A DNA stretch of 64,000 nt from contig JALIRH010000003.1 in the NCBI GenBank assembly GCA_023055505.1, positions 32,428,842-32,492,841 on the forward strand, given 5' to 3'. Position 1 is the first letter of the stretch. Each line of letters starts with the position of its first letter. Below are positions 49,483 to 62,000 of this stretch, piece by piece. The translations under genes and the position numbers were made by a program. The stretch is from Callipepla californica brunnescens (taxonomy: Eukaryota > Chordata > Aves > Galliformes > Odontophoridae). Below the pieces are notes generated by a model. That model worked only from the letters and a program-made list of their open reading frames with translations, was not told where the DNA came from and made no database searches.

Positions 49483-51381
49483 CCCGAGGTCAGTAGTTCT
49501 ACAGGCTGTACACAGTATTCCTATAGTTTGCTCTCTGAAACACTCCTGAAAGTACTTCTGAAATGCTTTGAAATACTTCTTCTCATAAGTATTTACTGTT
49601 CCAGAGCTGAATTTTGCTTAACGCTGTTTTCTGAACTCTAGAGTATACTCAGTCTTATTTGATTTTATATTTTAGCGTTGATGAATGTTGTTTTGGTAGA
49701 GGAATTAAATGTGAAAAAAAAAAAAAAGATCCTAACGTACAATTTCTTTGTGAAGTCAATTTCAGAAAATAGCTGCAGGAGAAACAGTATTGCAATTGCA
49801 AACAAAACCTACCAGAATGTTACAAAACAAGGAATATTTTAGCAGGGACTGAGTGTTTGCTGGGTAGAGTGTTAAGCATGTCTTCTATCCAAACATTTAC
49901 AGCATGCTGGGTTCATGAAGGGAATCTGGCAGGTATAATCTGTCCACTGCTTTAAGAAGTGTTGCCTAGCATACAAACAGACATCTTCCATGATTTCGTA
50001 ACGCACATTACTGTTAAAAATGTTGGTGGTTTTCTTTGCGTACTGTGATAAAGAGTTAAATAATGCACGTCAGAGTCACCGCTTTCCTATCACAGCATCG
50101 TGGTTCAGAGTAGAGAGAGATCTGGGTGCGCAGGGAGGAGTAGATGGCCTTACAGTGGATGCAACAGATGTGCAACTGCAAGGACTCAATGGCCAAACTT
50201 ACTTTTAGCTTATAGAGAGGTCACAGAGGGAACTGAAACTGCCACTTTTCTTCTGCTAGTTCAGTTGTTGCCTTTTGGTCAGTTGTTATTTGCTTCAGCT
50301 GAGATCATGCTCTGTGGTTGTACAAAGAATTCATGTGTGGTCATCTCTCATTAAATATATCTTAGAAATGAGTACAGATATATTGAATTGAGCAAACAGG
50401 CAAAGTGGGGTGGATTCATCTTGTGTGTTACGAGAAGCAGAGTAATCACAGCTGCTTTGCCAAGTTCGTGAGCTAAATTTCAGTAACCTGACACTTGGAT
50501 TTCTGGAAATTTTTTGCCCTTGGAATTTTGCCTTTACGTATTTATTTTTCCAAATTAACACTCAAATCACTGATTTCTAAAATTAGCAGAGTAAACAAGG
50601 GAAAGCAGTACGTCACAAATTCTTCAAGCAAGCCTGGCAACCACCAACAGTGAGAGCACAGTCTGTTGGGCAATGGAGTATCTTACAGTAACCTAGTTAT
50701 GAATATGTGAGGATAGGGCAAGGTGACAACCTTGGGTAAACCACTAGATATATGTAGGAAAAACAGACAGTGTGGGACACAGGAGTTCTGTGGTCTGTTA
50801 GGACTACTGCAAGTAAGGAACTGGTACACTCCAGTTTTGTTTTGTTTTGTTTTTGATCCAGCTGTGTCATTAGACATACAGCAAGTTTTTTATATTTCCT
50901 TGAACGTCATGCTTGCCTGATATCCTGTTCTCACCTACTGAAGTCTGCTGCAAATTCCTTTGAAAAGTACCCAGAGTTGTCTAGATAAACAAGAGAAATG
51001 TGAGGACTATGGCCTAAATGAGAAAAGCAGTAGGTCAAATTTGATACAGTGATGAATAGAGAAATCTCATCTATGAAATTTGCATACAGCAGTGTCTTTG
51101 CAATGAGTATATATATGTATATACTATATATATACATATAAAGGAAAAGTAGAATTAAATAAAAATAAAAAAATTGTGAAGTAGAAACAAAGAGCAAATT
51201 GAAAAAAAAGTTTTTGTAGGTGATGGAAAAATTAACTAGAAATCTTAGCTATACACCTGTACACTGATTCCTATGTTTCAAACCTCCCATGTAGGGTATG
51301 ACTGCAACACTTCAGTCAAGAAGGCAGATAAACTCTTTGATGTCTCACTGTCATCCTTGTATACCTATCATTTTTTCAAGT

Positions 51382-51439
51382 AGGAACATTAACAAAGAAG
51401 TGAGTACAGCAGGAACATTAACAAAGAAATAAGTACAGC
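51382..51439. repeat. 29-bp tandem duplication
   Basis: Two adjacent 29-bp units, each starting AGGAACATTAACAAAGAA and ending AGTACAGC, differ at two positions. Confidence 0.92.
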
Positions 51440-52429
51440 GACTGTCAAACTTCTGAATATAGCAGGTGAACATGGACATAAGTAATCTGGTTTCATAAAA
51501 CCCACAACCAAACACCAAGATTTATGCACCTGCACTTTGTGTGCATGTGCTTATCAGTCAGCAAATCTGATGGGGAGGTAGAGGTCTCAGTTAAATTACT
51601 ATACATTTCATGAAAACAAGCAGCCAGGCAGGGAGAACCTATTCATGCTCCTTCACAGGGATAAGTTACAGACTGAAACCAGTCATATTTTGCTCAGAGT
51701 CAATATGCCAATACAGAGAAAGTGAGGTTTCACAGTTTCTGTGACTCCTGTTTGATTTGGACACTGCACAACCCCTGCAGTGGTGGAAACACTCCCATAT
51801 CATGTCAGCATAAGGGCAAATGGGTTAGCTACAGACTTACAGAAGGAGGTCTGGGTATGTGTCATTTCTTACGTTTTCTTCATATAACGTTATTTCTGAC
51901 AAATAATTGTCTGAATCGTAACATTTCTGTGGAACTGTAGAAGAACAAACTAATATAATAATGGTCAAAGAAAGTAATGTTAGCTTTTTAGCTACTGGTT
52001 AATGATTCCTACTCCAAAACAGTCTCAGAGTTTTAAGGAGCTGGTCTAGCAACATATTGAGGCTTTTGACGTCTGTAATCTACAGAAGGATACCTGGGAA
52101 AGAAAACACCAGGATATTTCCTAACTACTGAAGTTAGCTAGGAATGAAGAGTTTATGTTGAAACAGAAATATACTGAATAAGAATTTGTACTTAAAGATG
52201 CATGAAATGTACAAAACAAACAAATGAAGAAGGATAAACAAAGTTTCCACATGTTACAGGCAAGTCCATAACAACCTCCGTTATTAGCAATGCTTTACTA
52301 GGCAGGAATATGTTCTCCATGAGGAGAAAAAAGTTTCATCTGCAACCTTGTGCTCAGAAAATACTCACAACCCCTCCCACACGCACACCTTTGTGACTGT
52401 GGGTTGTTATTTCCAACACAAACGTGGCT

Positions 52430-52690
52430 ATGTATTACCAGATGTATGGGAACTATTGAATCACAGCATGAACCACTGATTAATCACCTGAGGTGAGCAC
52501 TGAGTCATGGGAGCACAGGTGAAGGCAATTCACCTGTGTGATCAGAAGGGGCGGAGTCTGGCCCCACCTCTGCTAACCTCATTTGAGGACGGACTGCCAC
52601 TGGGGAAGGGTTTCTTTCTTTCTGGAGACTGCTCCTTTGGAGTTTGTCCACTGTGAGCCTGGGATGTGGGTGAGCATTTCAGCAGTATTC
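52430..52690. promoter_or_regulatory. GC-richer block with E-box palindromes (possible regulatory element or solitary repeat)
   Basis: A 260-bp block that stands out from AT-rich surroundings. It holds TCACCTGAGGTGA at 52484-52496, an AP-1-type TGAGTCA at 52501-52507, a hairpin CACAGGTGAA/TTCACCTGTG at 52514-52538, GGGGCGGAG, and a GGTGAGC donor-like end near 52670. It may be a regulatory element, an alternative first exon or part of an unrecognised LTR. I cannot choose between these. Confidence 0.3.
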
Positions 52691-55017
52691 AGTTATTTCT
52701 TTTCACCATGGTAGTCTTTCTTGATATTTGTCCTGACTACCATACTGCTTTGAACTGTTTATTCTGTTAGCTATTCTGTTAGCTATACAAGAGTGGGAAT
52801 TTGGTTGTTAGACTTTTTTTTGGGGTGGTTGGTTAGTTGGTTGGTTTTGTTTGTTTATTTTTGATAACACTGAGGAGTGGGGGAGAAGCAACTGTAGCTT
52901 TGATTTGTAAAAACACAATTTGAGAATATTCATTCTATTTGAGTGTAAATTTACAAATCCTTTTTGCATTATTTTTAGTTACGCTGAATTTAGCAGCTTG
53001 CAGAGTTGCAGCAAGGGAAGATACAGGTAATGCTTAAGTTTGGAAACTTGGTTAGAGAGTTAGGCCACTGATTTAAGTAGAATGCCACGGCTTGAAGTTA
53101 TTTTGTTTATTAATTTTTATGATACAGTTGTGTTTTGTTTTGCTGAAATACTTGCTGCCTTTCTTGACTGGTCACTTAGTTAAGTAACAGTATCTCATTA
53201 AAGTATGATACAAGAGCAGGCATGTAACAGTCAAATTAATATGCACTGTTGACAGTGTGCTAGAAATATTTACATATAATTACAGAATCTTCCTTAAGTA
53301 CTAGGGAAAAAAAAAAAAAAGCTAAATTATGATGACTAGTGAAGTTTTGAGGCAGTACTGTTGTCTAGACTATTGACCTCTATTATAGAACTCCATTATT
53401 TTGAAGAGCACTTTACAAATAATTTGTTTATCAAGAAATTGTTTCACATCGAAAAGCTAATATGGTTTGCAGATACATTTAACAAAAACATGTGATTTTT
53501 AACAGCATTACCCAGGTTTGGCTGTTGGCAAAAGTGTTGTTATGCTGAATTATTATGTTTTTACTTACCAAACTAGTTTCTGAATACTAATGTAGGAAGA
53601 TTTTAGGTTGTAAATGCCACACCAATGGTGGCTTAGCCCCTAAGACTAATGATTAATGCTGGTTTGTAGCTTACAGCCACCTATGTAATTTTAATACCCT
53701 AGGAATATTTTGAAGGATGCCAATGGGTTCATCTAGCATATACGTACATTTATACAATGTTTTTGTAGTCACTGCCCTTCTCTGCTTCTGGTGTTAAGAC
53801 CTGTAGTCTTCAAGCAGCACACGGAGACAATAAATGTGTGCAGGTCTTCAGGGCAGATATGGAATTCATTTTGTTAGGGCATAAATTTGGCAAGGTTAAA
53901 GTCCAGAAAATTATCTGCCGTGTCTTTGTTGCTCCTTACACTTATAGGAGAGGCTCCAATTGCTATGCCAGTATTAGTGGAGATCTGTGTTGGTAGGAAT
54001 ACATTTTCTCTTTGCTCTATGTCTCAACCTGGTTATCCGTTACCAAAATCATTGCCTCTGTAAGGAAATCCATGTGGGAAACATGGGATCAGCAGTTTTG
54101 TTTCTAATTAGGCTCAGGGTCACCCTTTCAAATCAATTCCTCCCTTCTTTAGGACTGAGTTTTGGTACTAATGTGGAAGCAGTCAGCTCATACAGTGAAC
54201 AGCTACACTCAAATGCTATACCTAAAAAATAAAACAACCCACACTTCTCTTTTACCTGTCACAAATGATAGAAATTAGTGCTTTGTTAGCTCTACCTTGG
54301 AGATTAATACATATAGAATGAAAGGTATGTAGTGTGCGTAAAGCTCAAAGGCAAAGTGTCTGCTTGCATTAGGTGAAACAAGGGCAATGCTTCTTAATCT
54401 TCTGAATACTGTTATCACTGTCGTTAGTAGGATGATTAAAAAGCTGCAAAAGCTATCCTTGTAAGGCCTTCCTCAATCCTGAGAACTCATGAATTCGCTA
54501 CCATAGTTATGGAAAAAATGCTAAAATTCTAGATAATAGCAAAAAATCAGATAGCAGCATGAGCTGTTGTGTTTAATCTAAATCCTGAATACAAGAGCGG
54601 CTTAATCCTTACCACATTTTTTTTTTTTTAGATTTGTATAATGCATTAGATGGAAAATAAACTGTGCAAAAGCACTCAGCTGTTAATGCTTTGTGGAGCA
54701 GTCCTTTTCTAGTTACTCCAGCATGAGTTAGCTGACTGATCTGAGGCTCTCACTGTCCAACGGAATTTGGCTGTAAAGTCACCTCCCTGACAAAAGAGGA
54801 AGGTAGCTTATACAGGCGTGTGGCCTGCATGAGAGCGAGCTAACAAAATTCATTGGTTTCTTTTGTACTGTACAGTAAATAACAACGGGTGAGATTTCTT
54901 ATTTAGAAACTGATTTCGTGCATGGACCTCACGGTCTACCTCCTCGTGGTGGAGATAGCAGCGGTGACCTAAAGCAATTATATAAAAGGATTTGACATCA
55001 TGATGTTTGTGCCATTA

Positions 55018-55411
55018 GGGCTCTGAAGACGGTGCAGGCTCTGGAGGGCGAGGGGTGTGAAGAGCAGCTGAGAGCCCTGGGTGTGCTCAGCGCAGAGCAG
55101 AGGAGCTGAGGGGAGGCCTGATGGCGGCTGCAGCTCTCACAGGGAGCGGAGGGGCAGCGCTGAGCTCTGCTCTGTGTGACAGCGGCAGGGCCCGAGGGAA
55201 CGGCATGGAGCTGTGCCGGGGCAGCTGGGGGTTAGGGACAGTGCTGCACCACAGGGCGGTGGGCACGGCCCCGAGAGCCGGAGCTCAGGGAGCGTTCTGC
55301 CATCGCTCTCAGACGCGGGGTTTGGATTTTGGGGGATGCTGTGTGCAACCAAGAGTTGAGCTCTGTGATCCCTGTTAAGTCTCTTCCAGCTCGGGATGTT
55401 CTGTGATTCTG
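55018..55411 (+). mobile_element. CR1 LINE fragment
   Basis: Typical CR1 blocks on the plus strand: GGCGAGGGGTGTGAAGAGCA, GCTGAGGGGAGGCCTGATGG, CAGGGCCCGAGGGAACGGCA and GGGCGGTGGGCACGGCCCCG, ending CTCGGGATGTTCTGTGATTC. CpG content is high for a repeat, suggesting a fairly young copy. ORFs inside it (55121-55378) are not genes. It ends about 400 bp before EDARADD exon 1. Confidence 0.88.
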
Positions 55412-55639
55412 TTGTGTTGGAAATGCCTGTAGTGGAAGCAAACGAACTTTAAATCCGTCAAAACACAGCGCGGTGTATGACTGAACTCTGTTCTCACCGT
55501 GCGCAGATACAAGCGAAACCCTAATGGAAACCACCTTTGTGCGCAGGTAGCTACCCGGCTGCGTGAGTTCAGGAGAGAACAATTGATTTCCTACGTCTGC
55601 CTAACTCACGGTTAGGTGCAGACGGTAACGCTGCGTGAT

Positions 55640-56010
55640 GGGTCACAATACGCGCCCTCTCTAGTTCCCACGTAGCGCCGTTACGCCCCGGGAGGCGCAG
55701 CCCCGCCCGGCGCTACCTGCGGGGCCGCGGCAGGAAGGAGGCGGGGCGGCGGCGTGCGGCGGTTCCGGGCACGTCTGAGGGCGACGCGCGTTCCTCGTGC
55801 TGCGACCCGATGGCCGCTCCGCAGGGCCCGCTGCCCCCAGGTGAGCGCTGCCGCGGGGAGCCGGGAGGGAGGGGCGGCGGCGGGGGCGGCTCACAGCCCC
55901 TGCGGGTGAGCGGCGGACGCCGCTCGGGGGCGGTGCGTGGAGCGCTGCCGGGTCTGAGGGAGCCGTGGGTCTTGGGAGCCGGGCTGGGGTGCGCGGCGCC
56001 GGCCACGGAT
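55640..56010 (+). promoter_or_regulatory. EDARADD: EDARADD CpG-island promoter
   Basis: A dense CpG block around the EDARADD first exon. GC boxes are visible at 55701-55708 (CCCCGCCC) and 55743-55749 (GGGGCGG), 60-110 nt upstream of the ATG. There is no TATA box. The transcription start is probably between about 55700 and 55800. Confidence 0.75.
55810..55840 (+). CDS. EDARADD: EDARADD coding exon 1
   Basis: It encodes MAAPQGPLPP plus one base of Asp11. Donor CCCCAG|GTGAGC. It aligns residue for residue in length with the short human isoform start MASPDDPLRA. It lies in the CpG island. Confidence 0.8.
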
Positions 56011-59000
56011 TCTTTATTATTCTTTATTATTATTTTTTCTAAAAGAGTGCTGCTAGTGACTGCCTCCTCCCCCCTCAGCCACACACAAATTAAGTTTGGC
56101 AACAGTGTATCGTGTGCTGTGCTTGTCTTGTCAAGCCTGCTCTGGTGTTTAGTGTTCACATCTTTAAGAAGTCTTTTTCCCTTTTTTCTTTCATTTTTCC
56201 TTTCCTACTTTAATAATCCAGGCTGTGAAAGGTCTGCGAGCCAGCGCTTTTCATCCTGCCCTACACATGGCACATACAACTTCTGAATGCTGTCTCCAAA
56301 GTGTGCCAGACTTTTCCTTACCTGTCTGCTCTTGCAGCATCCGAGTTCTGGGTAATTAACAGTAAACAACTGTGTGCAAGTGCTGATTGACCCAGTGTTA
56401 GTTTTTTCCACAGATCTGGATACTCTAATGATTTTCTGTACTTTTATTCAAATCTGAAATTTGTGTGCCCCTTGTCAAAAAAAAAAAGTGTTTAATCAAA
56501 GGGCTTGTCCCTCTGATCCCTGCTCATGTCAGAGGGATCACTTTGGGCTGCACTGTTAATGTGTGCCATATGTTGGCACATATGCTGTATAGGCATGTGG
56601 CTGACTGACATGCTGAAGGTAGGCCTGACATACATGATGCTTTGTGAACCTCCTTCTGCTGAAAGGTCAAAAGGTATGTGCATACACACATGTGTGTAAA
56701 CTGAGGAACTGGTAACACTAAGTGCCTGTGCACATCCCCATAGTCAGCAGCAGTATTGGATACGGAGAAGCTGTGCTGATGGGCATAAGTCAGCTGCTGC
56801 TGTTGGAAACTGGTTATGCTGGACAGGCTCAGGCAGAGAAGCTGTGAGGAGTACTGGACAGCTGATCTGCGGGTTCTGGGAGCAGAAGGGCTCCTTGGGA
56901 TCAACCACCTGGGGTAATTTGTGTTGAATTGTGAGGAAGCAAATTTAGGGCAGTGAGTGGCTGTATACTGTCAGTAATAGGGACTTGCTGATGGATCCCA
57001 GAAAATGTTATCAAGTTCTCTGTTGAGGTAACTGGATTCACGTGGTCTACACTTGCGTGTGTCACCTGACTGACTATCCATTTCCTGTCAGGTTTTCAAC
57101 ATGCAAAGCTGTGGGTGTTTCACATTTGAGATAAATAGAGAACTTTCTTCCCTGCTGTTTCATGCACCTGTATCCAGCTCTGTGAATTGAGCTGCAGCCT
57201 GCTGTGAAATACAGTGAGAGAGGGGGTGTAGCGTTTTAATTGCTTTATTCACAATTATGTATGAAGTCTGTGGTTCTCTCACCATCAAGATGACTTCTTC
57301 TAAATCACCTTATTCTATGACCACTGATAGGATAACCATAGAATCAACAGGACTGTGGTTAGTCATTGCTGACGGTACATGGAGTATTTGTTCTCAAGAA
57401 CAGATATTCACATGCACACGTTCCACGTGTAGAGAATGTTGGAACTTGGCAGTACTCAAACTTAAAAAAAAAAAATAAATACTCAGGGGAATAAAGAACT
57501 AGAAAACAAGAGGAAATGGATTTAAGTATGGTGAAGTAATATGGTTTTTAAATAGTGGGTTTGGTTTTTTTTCAGGGTGTACATTAATCAAGAATTTTGC
57601 AAAGCCACTGATGTGCAGTTGCTGTTTCTCAGTGAGATCTAGAAGGGAGAAGTCAATGAGGAGTACTGCTCTATTGCCCCTTGTAGGGTAACCCTGGAGT
57701 CTGCCAAGCCCTCATTCCAGATCTCCACATTCTCAGAGCTTCTCCTCTTTGTTCAGTGCTTCTCTCTGGATTGTGGAAATGAAAAAAATACCAGCGTTGT
57801 GATGTACTTTGTCTGTATCTTAAGAGATCTAAAGGCAGATAGGAGAGGAGGTTCTTATGGAAATATGGGAGCCATGAAGGTTCACCAGGGCACAGAGCTT
57901 CTGGAGGGGGAGGGAGGACTGCTTCCACCTACCTCGAGAATCCCTTTAAATTCTAAGGCTGAATGAAAGTTTGTTGCTGCTTGTGTTGTTGTTAATTGCA
58001 GCCAGAGATCCATAGGCAGAGCTGTAAGGCCTCCAGAGTAAACTGATTAGAACAGGCATGCTTTGTCACTGCTTTTTGGGGGGTCTCTGCTGACAGTAGA
58101 GGAAGCAGTGAGACTAAAGTTTTTGGCTTCCCTTGGCTCCTGCACCTCCTCAACTGTCAACTTCCCTTTGGAGATTGGGTCCCTCAGTCTTCTCTTTGTT
58201 TCTGCTTCATCCACAGATCCCACCTGACTCTCCTGTTCTCTTCTGTTTTGGCCTGTACCCTCTGCAGATCTCTCTACTGTCCCAGTGTGACTCGTGCTCC
58301 TAATGCATTCAAGTCAGGCAGTTTGTGCTGCCCCTTGCTATCAGGGAAGGCTTTACTACAGTGTTTGCTGATCCCATGGTTCTGGAGAAGGGATTTCATC
58401 CCTCACAGAAAGGTCTTCAAAAATGCTCAATGCATCCTGTGTGAATGTGCTCCAGCTATGCAGGGCTGTGTCTGTGTGCCCCTTGCCCAGGGAGCATATG
58501 TGGCCTTCCTATGAGCATGGGGCTTTGAAATGTGTGAAGAGGGGCTGGGCCCCACACCTGGAAACCCAGCCTGTGGGGCTGTGTTCAAGAGACTGAAGCG
58601 GGAATGGCTCTGACTTGATATCTTTTCTGCTCCTCTGATGCCACCTTTTTATTTTTAGGCCTGTCTGTTGCACTGTCTTCTATTTTCTTAGGTTGTTCTT
58701 GTAGCTGCTTGAGGTTGAAAACTTTCTGATGTGCTCTTGTTATGAGCGTAGGGACTTTTATGTTGAGAGTGACAGGAATGAAGATCCTACTAGGCAATTT
58801 AAAATGCTTTTCATAGTTTTTGAAAATATTATACTTAGAAACGGAAGAGCTCTTCTATGAGGAAATGGGATGACATGGTATTGTGAATCTTGGCTTGTGC
58901 GCTCTTGATCAGTACTTGGCTATTGTTTGTCAACTTCAGCGTCTGTGCAGAGGGGTTGACATTTGATGATTCACTTGCAAGTGCTTTGAGGATTTATTCT

Positions 59001-62000
59001 TGGATCTTGTTGATGTTAATATAATTGAAGTTCATGTTTCAATAGTATACAAATAATTGTTTACTTTTTTTTTTAGGTTTTGTACTATAATCTACCATGT
59101 ATATTTTGTGTATTATAGTATATTTTGTTGCAGCAGGTATGGCTACTGTTTAAGTAATGGCATTAAGGCAAACAATGTAGTATTGCCTCTTAGAGAACAG
59201 AACTGGGTTATACTGAATTGCTTTGTGAATGATTTATTTAGTTATACTGAAATTAATTTAGAATTTTCATTTAACTCTAGCTTTTGTTAGCTTTGAGTTG
59301 AATTTCTGTTTCATGTAGTTTCTCATTTATGTGCTAGTATCTCCAACGTTTTCTAGTTTGTCATGTGTCCATGTGTAAATTAAATTTGACACAATGCATA
59401 TAGTATCTGTGTAGCTGTGCTTTACATTGGTCAGATATGTAAGCAAATCATAAATTTCCAGGCAAGAGAATTTTGAGGATTATGCAGTGACAGAGTCTAC
59501 TTATTTCCAGCAGATCATGCTGCAAAAGAGCCGGTAGAGGATACTGACCCCAGCACTCTTTCCTTAACAATGGTATGTATTTCTGTTCCAACAAAGTTAA
59601 AATCATTAGACCTCTCTATGGTTACATTATGAAGAAGTAAAATATTTAAGGAGCTCAAATCGTGTGTGTATGTTTAGTTTTGCTTATCTGTATGATTATG
59701 GTAATTTACTAACCCTGTGTAATAGAAATAGTAATAGATCTATAAGCTAATATAAGTCAGGGATAGGTGCTGGACCTGGTGCTATTTAACATCCTTGTCG
59801 GCATCATGGGCAGTGTGATTGAGTGCACGCTCAGCAAGTTTACAGATAACACTAATCTGAGTGATGCAGTTAACACACTAGAGGGAAGGTAAGGATCCAG
59901 AGGGACCTGGACAGGCTTGAGAGGTGGGCTCATGTCAGACTCATGAAGTTTAGCGAGGTGAGGTGCAAGGTCCTGTGCCTGGCTTGAGGCAATCCCACCT
60001 ATGAGGACAGGCTGAGGGAGCTGTGGCTCTTCAGACTGGAGAAGAGAAGGCTCCAGAGGGGCCTTATAGTAGCCTTCCAATACCTGAAGGGGACATACAG
60101 GAAAGCTGTGGAGGGACTTTTTGTAAGGGTGTGTGGCTATAGGATGAGGGGAAGTGGCTTTAAACTGGAAGAGGGTAGGTTTAGACTAGATATTAGGAAG
60201 AAATTCTTTACAGTGAGCATGTTGAGACACTGGAACAGGTTGCTTAGCAAGATTGGGAATGCTTTTTGCCCCCTGGAGGTGTTCAAGGTCAGGCTATATG
60301 GAACTTTGAGCAACCTGTTCTAGTGGGGATTGTCCCTGCTTATAGCAGGGAGATTGGAACTAGATGACCTCAAAGGTCCCTTCCAACCCAAACCATTCTG
60401 TGAGTCTACACTGAATTGGGCAGCACAGCTGAGCAGTCCAGTGGTTAGTTCATAGAGATGGTAACCAGCACTTCTTTCATTTTTAGAAAAAAAGATTGTT
60501 GCTGACATTCTTCCTTCTGTATGGGTTGAAGGGGTAAGAAAATCCAATTAAGGCTTAAAATATAAATTGTATTGTTTATTCTTTCCTGTACCTTTTCATC
60601 TGATGAGTTAAGGAGATGTATCGTCACTGATTACGCCTTTCCCAGTGTCTTGCAGCAGACATGATAAAACTGAGGGAGAGACCTTACAAGTGCTCTTTAA
60701 CGTGTCCTCTCTGACTAACACAATTTATGACAAACTTCTGATATATTAAACATGCCAGTATTATGCTGAGACAAGGGCTGTATATAAAAATAGGAAATTC
60801 TGTGCAGTTTTGTAGGAGTTCTTTGTAATGTTGCAATGGATTGCCTCCTCTGGGGAGAAACAGCAGTGCTGTGTAGCCCAGAGAACACTTTTCTAGTCTG
60901 GCTGTATAAACAGATTAAAATGCTCTGTTTTATGGATGATGATTTAGCAGGCTATTGTTTTGGTGTTCTCATTTTGAAGCTTTACTACAGACAGTTGCTT
61001 CCTTTTACATAAAAGTAGGGGTCATTGTGAAAGAGGTGGATGTTAGATCTAGTAGCAGGTTATAACAGATGCCTGGGGATGAGTAGCTGTCTCATTAAAC
61101 TCAGTTTAATTTTACATCTTAATCAGCTTTTTAATTCTAAAGCAGAAGAGATTAAAATTTCACTGCACTGAAGGAAAAAATAAAGGTCGGTGTCTGTTAA
61201 AAGAGCTTTTGGAATCTCTTGATTTCTTATGCATTGTTTTCTGTGTTGGTATTATTCCACCGAAACGCAGACTTTTCTAATCTCTGTAGTATTTGTATTG
61301 ATTAATACTGTAGTGAATTAGGGACCCCTATTATTTTAGCATGTGCTAAAATTAGTGTAGTTAGTAGTGTTCCTGTGTAAGAAGAGCATTATTGTATCTG
61401 ATTGTAGGCAGATCAGCTAGTAGTAATTTCAGAGATAAAGATGTAATTATGCAGCTCATATATACTCTTTCTCCAGCAGAATTACACAAACATTTGTTAT
61501 CTTAAGTGTCTCTTGTTTTTTTCTTTTTTTTTTTTTTGTGACAGACTGAAAAATATCCTGTCCAAGACACAGGGTTACCTAAAGGTAAGCATTGTGAATT
61601 CTGTCATTTAGGTTGTGTGTCACAGATCCTATTTTTTCCTATATGTTTTAAATGTCACCTTCTGTATTATATGTATACGTAATGTTGTTTTTTCTGGCAA
61701 AGTTTAGTCATAGCTCTCAGCTGAAGATCTTGGTTCTCAGCCTGGAAAGAAAATAGAATGGTGCCATCAAGAAAACAGTGTTAGAGGACAGAAATAGGAT
61801 AATGTTAAAAGGTGGCTTTGAGGAGATCTGCTGCCTCCAGATTATCAGAAATACAATTTGGTAATGCCTCCCTGTTCTCTTGCCTCTGACAGCATTCCCA
61901 GCCCTATCACTAGTTAACTCTTCATGCTGTCTGTTACCTTGTGACCTATCTTCTTAGAAACCTAGCGCATTTAATTGCAGGTTCTGTAATGAAGAACTGA

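Larger units (their letters stand above)
49483..54990. other. ERO1B-EDARADD intergenic region
   Basis: About 5.5 kb without recognisable coding exons. It contains a 29-bp tandem duplication at 51382-51439, an AT palindromic stretch near 51107-51140 and a GC-richer block with E-box palindromes at 52430-52690. The rest is AT-rich and featureless to my eye. Confidence 0.65.

Noticed and set aside
51107..51140. TA-rich palindromic stretch considered as a cruciform or origin element
   Set aside because: Alternating TA and GTATAC runs pair with themselves by composition; nothing distinguishes it from a simple repeat.
54927..54960. CTACCTCCTCGTGGTGGAGATAG imperfect inverted repeat considered as a ribozyme or structured RNA
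   Set aside because: The stem is imperfect and none of the conserved hammerhead core bases are present.
55121..55378. 85-codon plus-strand ORF and overlapping minus-strand ORFs of 71 and 116 codons
   Set aside because: They lie mostly inside a CR1 fragment, have no family resemblance and no splice context.
55810..56286. 158-codon ORF starting at the EDARADD ATG
   Set aside because: After ten codons it runs through the GTGAGC donor into intron 1; homology continues instead at exon 59514-59572.
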